DNA of 64,000 nucleotides from Melampsora larici-populina 98AG31. Taxonomy: Eukaryota > Basidiomycota > Pucciniomycetes > Pucciniales > Melampsoraceae. The notes beneath the pieces were generated by a model. The model saw nothing but the letters and a program-made list of their open reading frames with translations, searched no databases and was not told the origin of the DNA. The position numbers and the translations under genes were made by a program. Within the stretch, counting starts at the first letter, position 1. Every line of letters begins with the position of its first letter. The DNA is taken from NCBI RefSeq assembly GCF_000204055.1, contig NW_006768780.1:470286-534285 (forward strand), read 5' to 3'. This document shows, piece by piece, positions 25,801-37,495 of the stretch.

Positions 25801-26944
25801 ATTTCCTACTCCACCTGATCGATATTCATTAAGGAAAGCTGAAGTCGGATTGGCTCATTTAGGTGCACTTACTTTTCAAAAAGGGTTTGATCATTGGTGT
25901 TTAGATGGAGAAAAAGTCATGGAAGCTAGGATCACTGAGTTAGGTAGGGTCATGGCACAGTACCCTCTTACACCTAGGTTTGCTAGGATGTTAGTTTCAG
26001 GATCTCAACATGGTTGTTTACCATATGTGATAGCTTTAGTATCGATTCTTTCTGTTGGAGATCCGTTCTTACATGAAGATGTGATTACGAGTGAAGATGG
26101 TGGATCAGATGATGAACAATTAGGAGCCGAGATTCATGAAATGACCAATGAAGAATTAAAATTAAAAGAAATTCGAAAATCTAAACGTAAACGGTTTTAT
26201 CAAGTTCAACAACAATATTCCAGATTAGGAGAAGGGATGAGTGATTTATTTAAAAGTTTATCTGTTGTTGGAGCATATGAATTTAATCGATCAGGATCAA
26301 GTAAGTTTTGTGAAGACAACTTTTTACGATTAAAAGCTATGGAAGAGATTCATAAATTAAGAAAACAGATTACTAAGATTGTACAAAAAAATCAAGTTGG
26401 TGAAGGATTGATTGAATTCTTATCTGATTTAAGACCTCCTAATGAATTACAATTGAAAGTTTTAAGACAATTGATTACAGCTTCGTTTATTGATCAAGTA
26501 GCTATCAAAACTAGTCTTTTACCTAATTCATCCACTTTCAATAAAACTCATCAAAACAAAAATCATTTGATTGCTTATAGAACCATAGGAATTAAAGAAG
26601 ATGTCTTTATTCATCCTTCGTCAATCTTGTTTACTTCTTCTTCGATTAATTCACCGGAATTTATAGTTTTTCAAGAATTAATTAAAACTAAGAATCGGAT
26701 TTGGATTAAAGGCATCACTAAAGTGAATCAAGCTTGGTTACCGGTGATTGGAAAATCACTTTGTACATTTAAAACATTAGAAGGAATTAAACCTTTGCAA
26801 AGAATTCAGGAAGATCAAAAAGAAGATGAAACTCAAAGAGTTTGTTTTGTTCAACCTAGGTTTGGTGGACCTGGATTAGATTTCGAGTTGAGTCCTATTG
26901 AAGTTTTTCAAAAGAAAGTAGGAAATCGATGGGTATTTGTTTAA
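22867..26944 (+). CDS. ECM16: DEAH-box RNA helicase Ecm16/Dhr1 (DHX37 family)
   Basis: In yeast this ATPase removes U3 snoRNA from pre-18S rRNA in the nucleolus during small-subunit assembly. It starts MGFSRPRYNEKARS, the conserved opening of the family, and then has KKKQKRFESYLAKKLKK. Exon 1 ends near 23082 at GTAAGT. The exact acceptor of intron 1 (between about 23160 and 23290) is unclear. A long exon runs to 25306 and the last exon is 25383-26944. Helicase motifs are clear: CGETGSGKTTQ (motif I), TQPRRVAA (Ia), VDEAHERS (II), MSATL (III) and QRSGRAGRTGPGHCYRLYS (VI). These precede the winged-helix, ratchet and OB-fold regions, and the end reads FGGPGLDFELSP. An acidic insert sits between the RecA domains, as in relatives. 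The total is about 1,280 residues, the usual size. Confidence 0.95.
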
Positions 26945-27925
26945 GGGAATGATTCATGAATGAAAATGAAAAAATATAAAGAAAAAAGTATATATACAAT
27001 GTTTTTTTTTTTGTTTGAAATCATGTGATGATAATTTTTTCTTTGGTGATTCTTTAGTTTGTATTGATTATTCACTTTTTTTAGATCTTTTTCTTTGCAT
27101 TTTGATTTTGAATTGTATTATTTTTTGAGGTTTTTTGGGGGTCTCTTCAGCTTTGGAAAGTTGGGAGCTGCATTAGATGTATTTATTTTTATATAATTAC
27201 CAAAATTCGTAATATTTTCTTCATACTGAGTCATCGTGAGATGAGATACCCACTTTATGTTGAAGAAGGAGGTAGACAGTCTCTTGGACTTGATACTTTT
27301 TGAGCACAATGGTTCGATTGCAATTCAGTTCTCGATACAATTTTATAATTCAACTCACGGGTGCCCTGAAAGAGCTCACAAAACCTAGCTTGAGTTCCTG
27401 AGCGGGTTTCACTCGAAAGGGTAGCAAGTCTTCAAATTGTGTTAAGGCCTTTAACTCCTGGCCTTTGAGACGTCTTTTTTCATGTCTGACATGGAAATAT
27501 ATCGAGGATAGTAAAGCCTCATCGGTGGAATCCGGAGTGGATAATCAATTCTCCTGGACCTAACCAATACATACATCATGTTCACCGACCTACAACAGAT
27601 CTATCCTGAAAGAAACTTTCTGATTGAGTTTGTGAACAAATTTGTTATATTGACAGGTACAACTGAACTACACCAAGACAGGGATTTGTAAGATTTCTGA
27701 CGGAGGGCGTTATCGTTAGAAATGCAAATTGAGAATATAAAACAGAGAAAACATTGATGTCCTTTGTTATCTAAATCGACTAGGCAGACAACAACATATA
27801 TGTGATGAACGAAACTAACAAAAGAAAGTGATATATCAAGAAGCATAGTGGTAATGAGGAATTTTCCTCTTCCCAAGAAACAAACGAGTCGATCATCCAA
27901 TACCCCAAAGACAATTCTAGAATTC
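26945..27925. other. intergenic between convergent ECM16 and esterase gene
   Basis: The first ~150 bp are T-rich and likely ECM16 3' untranslated sequence. No coding or structured element was recognised in the rest. Confidence 0.5.
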
Positions 27926-29651
27926 TCAGAAGTTGCACGAGACAAATTTATATATGTCCTCGCCAAATAATCTTTGAACTTTAGGTGTTACGTGAATGTA
28001 ATCCTACGTCATAAATTCGTTGTAGAAAAGATAAGCTTAACGGTTTACAATCCAATAGCAAAAGAGAGCTTACCCAAAAGAAGTATTCATCAACGTTGTG
28101 ACAAACAGTGTTATTGGTAAAACAACTGTCAGTGAGGTTTTTGATTCCGTACTAGTAAGGAATAAAAGCGTTTAATCAGATAACGCGATATCAAGAATCG
28201 GAAGGGCTTGATGGATATAATTCAACACCAACCTTTTTGGGATGAGTCACTATAAAGTTCCATATATTCGATATGTCATAGACTTTCGGGCCACAGTCTG
28301 GACTATCCTTGAATTGGGGTTTCGCAAAAGTCGAGAACAGACCCTGATGATCAAAATATACATTAGCCTAGAATTGGAAACTTTTGGATAAGAGATACTC
28401 ACATCATTGTATTGTTTGATGAGTGCTCGCAACATACTCAAAAGCACCTCTGATTTTTGTTTATTACCATTTGTCCATTTTTTAACACCTGCATGTTCAA
28501 GTGGGGTCATGGATGTGTTCGGTACAGTAATGATCATAAATTTCGAAGGGAACCTGGGCAGAATTGGTTTCATTGTCAGCCCACCACATCAGATGATGGC
28601 TACAAATGTGCCAACTGAGCAGAAGCACGCTTAGTTTTTCCAAGTTTATGAGCAGGCAGTTGGACTCAACTTTTTCACGTTATGATTGTCGCGCAAATGT
28701 TGTATTTGATATTGAACTTCTTGAAGTTGTCTTTGTACTCTTGCGGTAGCGTTCACGTATAATGAGTCGGTGAAATGTTGTGCTCCTTTGCCACCATTGG
28801 TATCAGGGTCAACGGCATCTGTCCAGATCGCGTCTACTGGGTTGATGCCGACCCACATTATGTACAGAACTTCCTTCGTACCATGATTGACCTTTGATGC
28901 TTCTAGATCGGAAAGGTAAGTCTGAATCTGTGCTCTAGTATCCGGAACGGTCACCGCAAATTTCGTAAGATTCTGGTTCGCATGAGCGTTGTTACTGATC
29001 AACCCCAAAACCATGTCAGCGTACATATTTAGTGGCGAGTTCTGAAGTACTGCTCGGCTCTGGCAAGTGAAGTACGTGAAATAATCATTTGGAAAGGAAC
29101 ATGGCCCACTATGCGTAGTCATGTAATTTGACTGGGTGCTGAGCGGACAACCTTTTCACCAGAGTGTTTGGCCACTGAACACCAATGGAAGCTTTCCCGA
29201 GTGCCTCGAATACCGAATCTAAAATACCGGTGCAAATTGTTAGCTATAATTCTATGAAGGTTTTAGATTGGCACCGCCAGGGTCTTGCAACATTATTCGA
29301 ACCCAAGCACTTACTTTGCAGAGGCGCTGAGGGATTATGACCGTTGTCTTTGTACCCAGGTTTTATTGTACGGGTGGTATTGAAACAAGCGACATTCCCA
29401 TCAGTATCTGGTGCGATAATTCATCTCATGGTTACGGCACCAACCTGAATACGAATCACCAAATACGACTACGGAGGAAAATACCGATTGAGGTTTATTG
29501 CAGGATGCTGGTCTGTAAACAATTCAGAAGTATGAGTCTTGGAGAATGCCGCTGACACTTGACCCAGATCCAATGGGCTTGTAAATTTTCAGAGCACTTA
29601 CTTGGCCGAGATGGAACCAAGGCATAACATAAAAATTGTCAAGTAGATCAT
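27926..29651 (-). CDS. predicted secreted SGNH/GDSL esterase (CE16-type), apparent frameshift
   Basis: SGNH esterases of the CE16 type remove acetyl groups from plant cell-wall sugars outside the cell. Exon 1 (29651-29602) encodes a signal peptide, MIYLTIFMLCLGSISA. Exon 2 (29512-29445) carries the nucleophile block VVVFGDSYS, and exon 3 (29347-29315) continues DNGHNPSAPLQ. Exon 4 starts at 29218 (QWPNTLVKRLS). Block III is seen as MWVGIN, and the last exon holds the catalytic DYIH of block V and ends in TGA at 27926. These exons splice in phase by GT-AG. The oddity is near 29111: the frame reading HDYA meets TAG, while the expected SGPCS continuation lies in the next frame. That is a one-base indel, or less likely a ~52-nt intron with a poor GTGGGC donor. 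A 315-bp foldback element lies ~360 bp upstream. Family confidence is good; functionality is uncertain. Confidence 0.75.
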
Positions 29652-30010
29652 CGTCCGTGAAAGCTGGTGTGACTTGGGAAGACGGGATTCGTACTTCAAA
29701 AGGAGAGTTATCGGAATTGTCCGTGGTGCTTTTGCAGATAGGTAGAAAGATCGCTGCGATATGTTGCAAGTCGCGAGAAAATAATAATTAACAAGCTGCA
29801 AGAGATGATGATAGTGATACACTCCGTCTGTTTTATACTGACTCAAACCCGCAAAGCTTGGCACAAAGTCCATCCAATGATTGTTCGAGGCCGGCAGGAA
29901 AACGTGAAGCTGTATGTGCGTATAATTAGTGTATCAACATACTCGTGAGATTGTTGTACCCCCAATCTATCTTTGTTTTTCCAAAAGGTCTTAATTCGTG
30001 AAATGCTATA

Positions 30011-30325
30011 GGTGCTTTCAAACTAGGAAAAAGTTGAAATGTTCACCAGAAAAATCGTCAACTGTGTAATTACAATACATGTGATACAAGACTGTAGTGC
30101 AATCATAGTTTTTCATTACATGCTTTTTTGCTCCTTCAAAATTGTGAAGCCCTACGAGGGAGGAGGAGGGAGGCTCTGGGAGGCCCCCTCCAAATACAAA
30201 GTTGAACTTTGTGATTGCACTACAGCGATGTATCAGATGTATTGTAATTACACAGTTGCGAAATAATTACACAGTTCACATTTTTTCTTGTGAACATTTC
30301 GACTTTTTCCTAGTTTGAAAGCACC
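30011..30325. mobile_element. 315-bp MITE-like foldback element
   Basis: The two ends are inverted repeats of about 100 bp, starting GGTGCTTTCAAACTAGGAAA on the left with the near-perfect reverse complement at the right end. The arms continue through AACTGTGTAATTACAATACAT and CTGTAGTGCAATCA. The centre is a purine-rich GGAGGAGGGAGG block next to CCCCCTCC. There is no coding capacity. Flanks are TATA and TTAT, so no clear target duplication is visible. Confidence 0.8.
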
Positions 30326-30545
30326 TTATGTACTTGGCCAAATTGCTGTAATCCTTGCGAATCCATGACCTTGCCATTTAAGGATTTGTTTCAACTTCTG
30401 CGGTTAATGAGGAGAGACAAATGAGGCGGTTCACGTGCTTCGCTTGCGCTCTATGATCAACCACAAGCAAAATCATCCACATTGATAGATACTTTCGCAT
30501 GTCCAACAAATATGTAATCATATACAAAGCAGCCAATAAACTCAG

Positions 30546-30826
30546 AAAGTCCCACGGTCACCGCGCGAGGCTGAGGCGAGCGAGGGACTTATGCCAAAGG
30601 CGCACAAACTCATTGCTCAGCCGCCAGCGTACACTGTGCGCAACAGAAGTGCAGACATCTTTTCTCTTGGGACCAAATATGAATCCTCGGTAGGGAGCAG
30701 TGCAAATGGCTTGCAAGGTAGCTCCTGCAAAAAATTTCACGGTGAGCAATGAGTTTGTGCAAGTTTGGCATAAGTCCTCATAAGTCCCGTGCTCGCCTCA
30801 GCCTCGCGCGGCGAGCGTGGGCCTTG
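30546..30826. mobile_element. 281-bp GC-rich MITE-like foldback element
   Basis: The outer ~75 bp form inverted arms. Each contains CCGCGCGAGGCTGAGGCGAGC, GGGACTTATG and CACAAACTCATTGCTC, in forward sense at 30561-30619 and reverse-complemented at 30743-30813. The element is much more GC-rich than its surroundings. The right arm carries an extra direct duplication of AAGTCCTCAT/AAGTCCC. No coding capacity. Confidence 0.75.
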
Positions 30827-31057
30827 GTCAATTATAAGCGGACAAGTGCATTTTTCCTGTGAAAAGTCCCATGCAGTCAGCGACTCAGCTATCGCTTGCG
30901 ACGGCCCCGACCTCAGAGCATCCACGTGGACCACGGCCATGTGGCATAAACCGTGTCGTACATAGTAAGTCTTTTTTTCTTCTCGTTTTTTATCATTTCT
31001 ATGATCCTCAAGTCTTTTGAGACAAACCAGTGACTAACTCTTGCTATTTGGCTTTTG

Positions 31058-31393
31058 TTAGGTGATGCACTTCGATTTCGTTCACATTTCGCTTGTACTA
31101 TTATAGAATCACCTAGTACTTCTATCAATCCTATTGATTTGGTTGCATTTGCTCGACTCGCCACTGCCATCAAGAAGGCACATCTCTTAGCATGTTGGGA
31201 TTCAGAAACTGGTTCAATTGATTATCTCAGTCTCGAATGGGCTGGTATGGGTCAAGACAACAAAGTTATACTCGACGTCAAAAAGATGACCTTCAAACTC
31301 ATTTTCCTTATCAAATCATCATCATCAATCAAATCGACCGAACTGATTAAGAGTCACATTATTTGGAAAATTCATGAAGAAAAGAAGAATTAA
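31058..31393 (+). CDS. possible last exon of an unknown gene
   Basis: A 112-codon open stretch follows a pyrimidine-rich TTTTTGTTAG acceptor at about 31060 and ends at TAA. The peptide has a coding-like composition (LVAFARLATAIKKAHLLACW, DYLSLEWAGMG, LIFLIKSSSS). No upstream exon could be linked, because the GC-rich foldback element lies just 5'. It may be the 3' fragment of a gene cut by that insertion. No family recognised. Confidence 0.3.
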   Translation, partial: LGDALRFRSHFACTIIESPSTSINPIDLVAFARLATAIKKAHLLACWDSETGSIDYLSLEWAGMGQDNKVILDVKKMTFKLIFLIKSSSSIKSTELIKSHIIWKIHEEKKN

Positions 31394-31974
31394 AGGAAGA
31401 GTTAACAAAAAAGTAAAGATTGATCTTTTTATTCGTTGTACAGCCATGACCTATCACATTAGAATATATATGAAACTCCGTTTTTTTGTTGCTTTCACAA
31501 TTAAATACCTAAACCCAACCATCTGTATCATGACATCACCATCAATTCAAAAGATACACTCATCACAAAATCAAGATCTTATTTCTCTTTTTCAAGTTGG
31601 AAGTCATGGATAGTAGAAACCAATCTCTCATTTTGAATTTGGTATGATATTGAACCAATTTTGTTCCTTGCAATGACCTAACCAGACCCGTGAAATACAT
31701 GTAGAGATGTCACAATCTGGACGGGGGTGTGGCCTTTAAGGTGCACCTTGGTAAGGTTCTTTTGAAAAACAGATGGTTTGATGTACCAGTTGCGCTTCAG
31801 GTGTGGCCTGGCGTGGCCTCTCACAGCACAAAACAAATCTGGTAAAAGTGACTTTCATGATCTGCTTCTGCACTGCCTGATATTTCCCATCCATCACCTG
31901 ATCACAACAAGTGAATTTTTCCTCTTGTCACCCAGCTGAGTGATCACACTCTATGGCAACATTGAGACAGCTAA
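31394..31974. other. intergenic, no gene recognised
   Basis: Contains GTGTGGCCT words at 31729 and 31803 and little else of note. Confidence 0.35.
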
Positions 31975-34055
31975 TGTACCCGCAGCTGATAAGGCAAGGT
32001 AGCGTAGCTTAAAAACAGCCCGCTGAGAGCACCCACTATGGTTGCATTAACAACATGATTTAGTGTCAGGTTATTGCTAAAATACACAGTCCATACAACT
32101 GTGTCAAATTTTTTACCCCATGTGGTAAAGTCTACAAGCCCCTACAACTTGATTTATTGTAGGAACTAGTACTGCCAACAAAGATGCCTTGGATTGGAAA
32201 ATCTGAGGCATACTTGCATGGTAATAGACTCGGGCATGGTGTCCAAGTAATCAATCCAAGGCAATCTCTGGGCAAGGTCAAAATCACTACACAATGGATA
32301 GTGGTAGTCTTGTGAAAGTGCTGTGGCACTACCCTGTGAAAAATTAGTTTTTGTGATAGTGGTTGATGCACAGCCCCATACAAAAGTCCAAAATTTCTAT
32401 AGTGGTATGTCCATTACACTCATAAGTTTTGGCAGTGTGTCCACGCATATAGTGGTCCACATAGTTACGGTACTCAAAGTTGTGTATACTTTGCTGTGCA
32501 TAGTTTTCTTTTCTTTTTTCACAACTTCACACAACCAGGGAAAACTATGTTTTTGGCTTAAAAGTACATATCTTTGAGCTACAATCAAGAAACATACTTT
32601 TTCCAAGTTGTTTGTAGTTGCGAAAAAAACACAAAAAAACTATGCACGGCAAAGTATACACAACTTTGAGTACCGTTAGTGTACTGCAGTGTGCACTGAT
32701 AGATAATTTAATGAAATTTCATCAGGCTCTGCCCCCAAACAATTAGAAGTCCTGTGCTTTGTTAGGACCCTTGTTTATCTTTCCTTTAGCATGCAAGGTC
32801 TACACATACATGAGTTCACCTCTGTCATACTTTGCCCCACCCATCCACCTTGTGACCTTCTATCATCCACTTTCCCCCACCACGTCTACCATACCAGTGC
32901 ACCCCATCAAAATCATGATCAAAAGTGAGTTTCAAATGAAAAGTATGAAATAACCTGCCTTGATCCCCTTGGACCATTGCTTGTGACTTATATATCTAGA
33001 TTTATTATCAAAAATTTTGATTTAAACAGCATCCTTCCAATAATCATACTTTACATTCCACTCCATCTCCCCCCAACAAATGTACTTTTTAAATTGAGCC
33101 ATTATCCAGTTTCTTTATAATCAATTTCTTATCTTTCATCTTGATTTTCTTTCAATTCATCTTATACTGTTATGCTGAAGGTATAAAATCAGCAAGATTG
33201 CACTGTTACAGATGACAAGTACAATGTATTTGCTTCAATGCCTTCTCCTGACAATGATGTTAGTCATGAGATGGAGGGCTGCATGTCTGGGAAGGTCCTG
33301 CTGATTGGTGGCTTGCTGTGTTCAAGGTGGAAGGTAAGTTTTCCTTTCATCCTCTTGACTAATACTATGATTCCTCACTACTTTGTGTGATGTAGGACAA
33401 CTCAGGTGCTTTTCCTGCTCTTGCAGAGATGGCTCAGGATTCCTGTGCTGTTCTGCAACCACTTGTTTGTGTGAGAACATGTGCACTATTATAGTGCTAG
33501 TGATACAACATATAGCTGTGCATAGTGAAGTGATTTCAACCTTGCTCTGGGGCAAAGAAAGCCTTGGATTTATTCCTCAGACACACAGTCCAAGGGATTG
33601 TATATCCAAGGATACCTCAGATTTGGAAATCCAAGGTATCTCTGCCAGCAGTGTAGGTAAAGCAGACAGTAAATCATCCCATAGTGGATTTCATGCAGTT
33701 ACCAACTTGGATAAAACACACATGTTTGAATTTTGCACTCAGGAACGCAAGATTTACAAAAAATACTCCCACCACAGTGCAGATGCTCTAAGCTACAGCT
33801 AGCCTGATCTATGCATGAATGAACTCCAGATACCCTAGACAGAGTCCCAGGAAATCTCCAGGTTACCAACTTTTGACCCTGTATTGTAGTGTAGAGGCAC
33901 AAAACTCAGCTACAGTGGCTTATAGCGTAGCATAAAATGACAAGCTACACTATCCTAAAGGTAGGATTCTTGTTAACTTCACTCGGCTTCACTGCACACA
34001 AAATCCATGGTAGTTTATTGCAGTGTAGCTGTCTCAGTGTTGTCTATGGTCATTA
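31975..34055. repeat. ~2.1-kb diverged long inverted repeat
   Basis: The left arm (about 31955-32400) and right arm (about 33480-34055) are diverged inverted copies. The outer ends share CTATGG-CAAC-TGAGACAGCTA (left) and its reverse complement near 34024-34050. Inner parts share the words GCCTTGGAT, AAATCTGAGG and CACTA in inverted order, and the reverse-strand peptides align loosely (FPIQGIFVGSTSS and LEIQGISASSVG). The spacer holds a separate 210-bp foldback element. This is probably an old non-autonomous DNA transposon or two inverted copies of one repeat. Confidence 0.5.
32467..32676. mobile_element. 210-bp MITE-like foldback element
   Basis: Terminal inverted repeats of about 40 bp start ACGGTACTCAAAGTTGTGTA and match the right end with about one mismatch (TTTGCTGTGC against TTTGCCGTGC). 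TAGT lies on both sides (32461-32465 region and 32677-32680), a possible target duplication. Non-coding. Confidence 0.8.
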
Positions 34056-37000
34056 GAAATGCAGTCCAACAGACACCACAGCCACTTGAAGGTAGAATTC
34101 ATTCAGTCTTGAGGGCTTTTTGACAAGCCTTATCACTGTGTTTCTTGCTTTCTGGAAGTGAAAAATTTGGTAGAAAATCATGTCCCAAGTTCTTACAACA
34201 AGGGGTATAAGCTGTTTGGGACAATCCACCTTGTTTTTGCGGTGTGACTGTAAGGGTTACACAGGAGGCAATAGGTCATGGTATTAGGATCATGTGATTA
34301 GCTAGATTTCACTTTACCTTTATCCTCAACGCCCGGCTTTGGAAAGTCCTCACTCATCTGAGAGCCTTATTTTGGACTTTCTGGAGCTAGTTTTAGCCTT
34401 GTAATATATAAAGAAGTTCATAGTTAGTGCTCTCAAGTGAGTTGTGCCAGACAAAGTTTCCGGACTTCAGTGAAGGTTATACCAAACCTTACAGTGGCTT
34501 GCACCCAGGTGTGTTTTGTACATCATGTCACTTTACTTGTCTGCACCCCCATACTGATTTCACAATCAGAAGTGCATAGTGAACCCAGACCCTCAATTTA
34601 TCTTTCCCTCACCTTTCCTCATACTGCAATCCATAACACCTTGTAGCAAACCCTGCAGAGATCCCCTACTGGTCTCAACACCAAGTGTCAGCCTACAACA
34701 TTCTTTGACTAGTCTTGATGTGTGATGATTGGTCTATGATCACTGGTCTTTCATTGGTCTTGCTAATCATCTCAATGCCACGTGACAGTGGACAACACTG
34801 CTTAACTAGTCTTTATTTGTGCTGATTGGTCTATTATTGGTTGGTAATATGTCCTGCTAATAACACACAGAATACAGCTTGATGATGCCTCTGCCCAAAT
34901 GACAATTTCATATATCCCACAGGAGTCAGGAATTTACCTATATCATCAATCAATCATACCCAACCTTCAGTCCAGCTCACCCCAATTTTTGAGTTGCATA
35001 TCATCTTTGAGTAGTCCCTTAGACTGTTCCTTGGATTGCATGACAGTCTTTTGTGTTGACAATTATTGCCCTGAGGTGATGAATAGGATTTATATCTCTG
35101 GTATGGCTGCTGCATACTTGGTTTTGTCTTTTGATATCATGATCTATCTGTATGATATGAGGTGCAAGGTGTACATGTCCTCATGGGCAAGGCAAGGGAC
35201 AACCAGAACAGAGGAGAGGTTTGAGAAAGGAAGTGTCACTGGTCATAAATACAAACATTCTGTGTGTACCAAGGAAGATAGCTTAATCTATTTTGGTAGA
35301 TTCAATTGGGATTCAAAGGCCCACACCAGAACCCAAAGTCAGTTGGTCCAGTGTCCCAACAAACCATAGAACAGATCAACTTATATAGTTGCTGTCATCA
35401 AGCCTCTTTTAATCTCAGAAGGGTGCCAATTCAATAATGAAAAAATTGAACACTAAAAAACTCAAATTATAGATGAAACAATCATCTGATCCATTCAAAA
35501 AGCTATTTTCAAAAAGCCATGGGGTGTGAGGGTCCCAAAAATAGCCTTGCCTCCTCAAAAACTCCAGATCTGAGGTTGGGCATCATTATTGGGCATCAAT
35601 TGATACCTGTCAAAAATACAAAGGGCTTTTGAAATTGAAAGCTTGAGGAATGATCCGTATAAAAAGGGTCTGTACATTCAAATGTATTAATTTCATGCCT
35701 TGCTCTGATCTGCTCAAAAAACAAAACTTTGAATGTCTTGGATTATAAGATCAATTCAATTAAACTTGTTATTGATTCCTGGATGTTTATTGGGTTTTTG
35801 AAAGAATTGTCAATTGAGATTTCTTTTGGAATTCCCAATGTACAATATGTTCCTTCATGTTTGACTTGGAATCACCATAGTTTGGTTTGTTTTGAGGAAG
35901 CATAAAAGGGTATTGATAAATAATCATTTTAATACTTTCTAGATAAATACAGCAATGTTTCATTTATGAACAAGTTGATCTTGATTTTGATTGCAATAAG
36001 TCTCAATTGACGTAATTCTAGCATAAGATCCTAGATCCAAAGACTGTTTCTTCAAGAAAAAAGTGGAAAGAATCCATAGTTATTACATTACTTATCACCT
36101 TGAATTTTAATTGTTTTTGATGATCTGGAGACTTACTCTTTACTTTGATCTGATGACTCAATGACATTGTCAATCAGAAGCCGTCTGGAATTGTCTCTAG
36201 CATTGTCTGGATTGTTTCTATGCCGTTTTGGTGGGGATTGGTGAGAGTTAAGTATCTGGACAGGGCAATACAGGGTTTGGGATTTGGGATTTGAGGTTTC
36301 ACCCTCCTCTCTTTTCCATCGTAATATGGTGGCTCTTACAAAGTGCCACTTGAGTCACATTGCTCAAAACCACAAAATTGACATTCTTGATGCCAGAAAA
36401 GCCCGGCTGAGCAAGTGCCAACCCATGATAATGTCTAGACCCATGGCAATCTTCCATTTTATGGGATTTTGACAACATTTTCTTTCTTTCATAAACCTAA
36501 AAACCCATCTACATCCTATTGCACTGTCCATCCTGATCTGTCTGATTCTATCAACATTATTTCATTGTTATGATCTCCTATCAGCCTTTATCATCATCTT
36601 GAATTTACATTTCATGACAGTCAAGCATTGTTCTCTTCTTAGCTCACGTCGATGATCTGGAGAAGATATGGCCAAACAGGGTCCGCCAGGGCCGGCACTT
36701 GTGCAATGGCGCTGTTCTCAAGGCCAGGAATGACATTCTTCACAATTCTGACAATGCGACTCAGGTCACACTTCAGAGCCACCGTAACTCTGCCAGAAAA
36801 CAACAAGCTTTTGCTCGGTGATTCGGCATGTTGCTGCGTCTGCCAGTCAAGCATGATACTAGATGCAAAAACGGCAAAGGAAATATGCGCTTTTCGTCTG
36901 AAGCTCATACAGCTGAAGTCAGGTATAATCTGAGTAGGTTGATGTCCTGGCCGCGGCGAAACAATGAAATAGTAAAGCTTGATTGGTCGCACACTGTCCA

Positions 37001-37124
37001 TTGACTTTGCTTTCCAGCAAAATGATTCTCGAATGCTGAGTAATTCACGTATATCATGGCCTCATCATCCAGTCATTTGTCCCTCAGTAAGCTCCAATTC
37101 CTTGGCGTTGGACTTGCAGGCAGG
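34056..37124. other. long gene-poor stretch
   Basis: No gene was recognised with confidence. Two ~70-bp related segments recur at about 34680-34760 and 34775-34860 (GACTAGTCTT...GATTGGTCTAT and AACTAGTCTT...GATTGGTCTAT). A 156-codon stretch at 34899-35369 (+) and a 120-codon stretch at 36639-37001 (-, with VALKCDLSRIVRIVKNVIPG) are open but lack splice context or a known family. The second has the more coding-like composition. Confidence 0.4.
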
Positions 37125-37495
37125 AGTCTGTCATATCATGTAATGCAACAGAGACACAAGGTAATCAGCAGCGGATCGTGAGATTAGAAATGTGAACCGA
37201 GAAATAAAAAAGATGATGGCTGGCTGCCCTGAATATTGACGCTCGATGCCTTCGAAGCAAAACAGCAAAACCCCATGTGCCTGTGAGGGTTCTATCCTGC
37301 GAATAAAGGTTAGTCTACATTGTCACAAATGTTTATGGACGATAGCTGGGATATCCTGGGGAGATATAAAGTGCCCTTTCCTTCGACTTGATGTAAGCAA
37401 TCATCCATCCTCAGCTTTCTTTATAAATTCTTCCAAACACAAAGGATATACCACTTTGATTTACTATTTCCTTAAAAACACCACCCACATTCATC
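37125..37495 (+). promoter_or_regulatory. duplicated upstream region of orphan gene copy B
   Basis: This is similar to the sequence upstream of copy A. The words TATCATGT-TAATGCAAC, GGCTGCCCTGAAT, GTGCCTGTGAG-GTTCTATC and AAATGTTTATGGAC occur in the same order, followed by ATATAAAGT-CCCTTTCCTT about 130 bp before the ATG. The ATATAAA word is a plausible TATA-like element shared by both copies. Confidence 0.6.
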
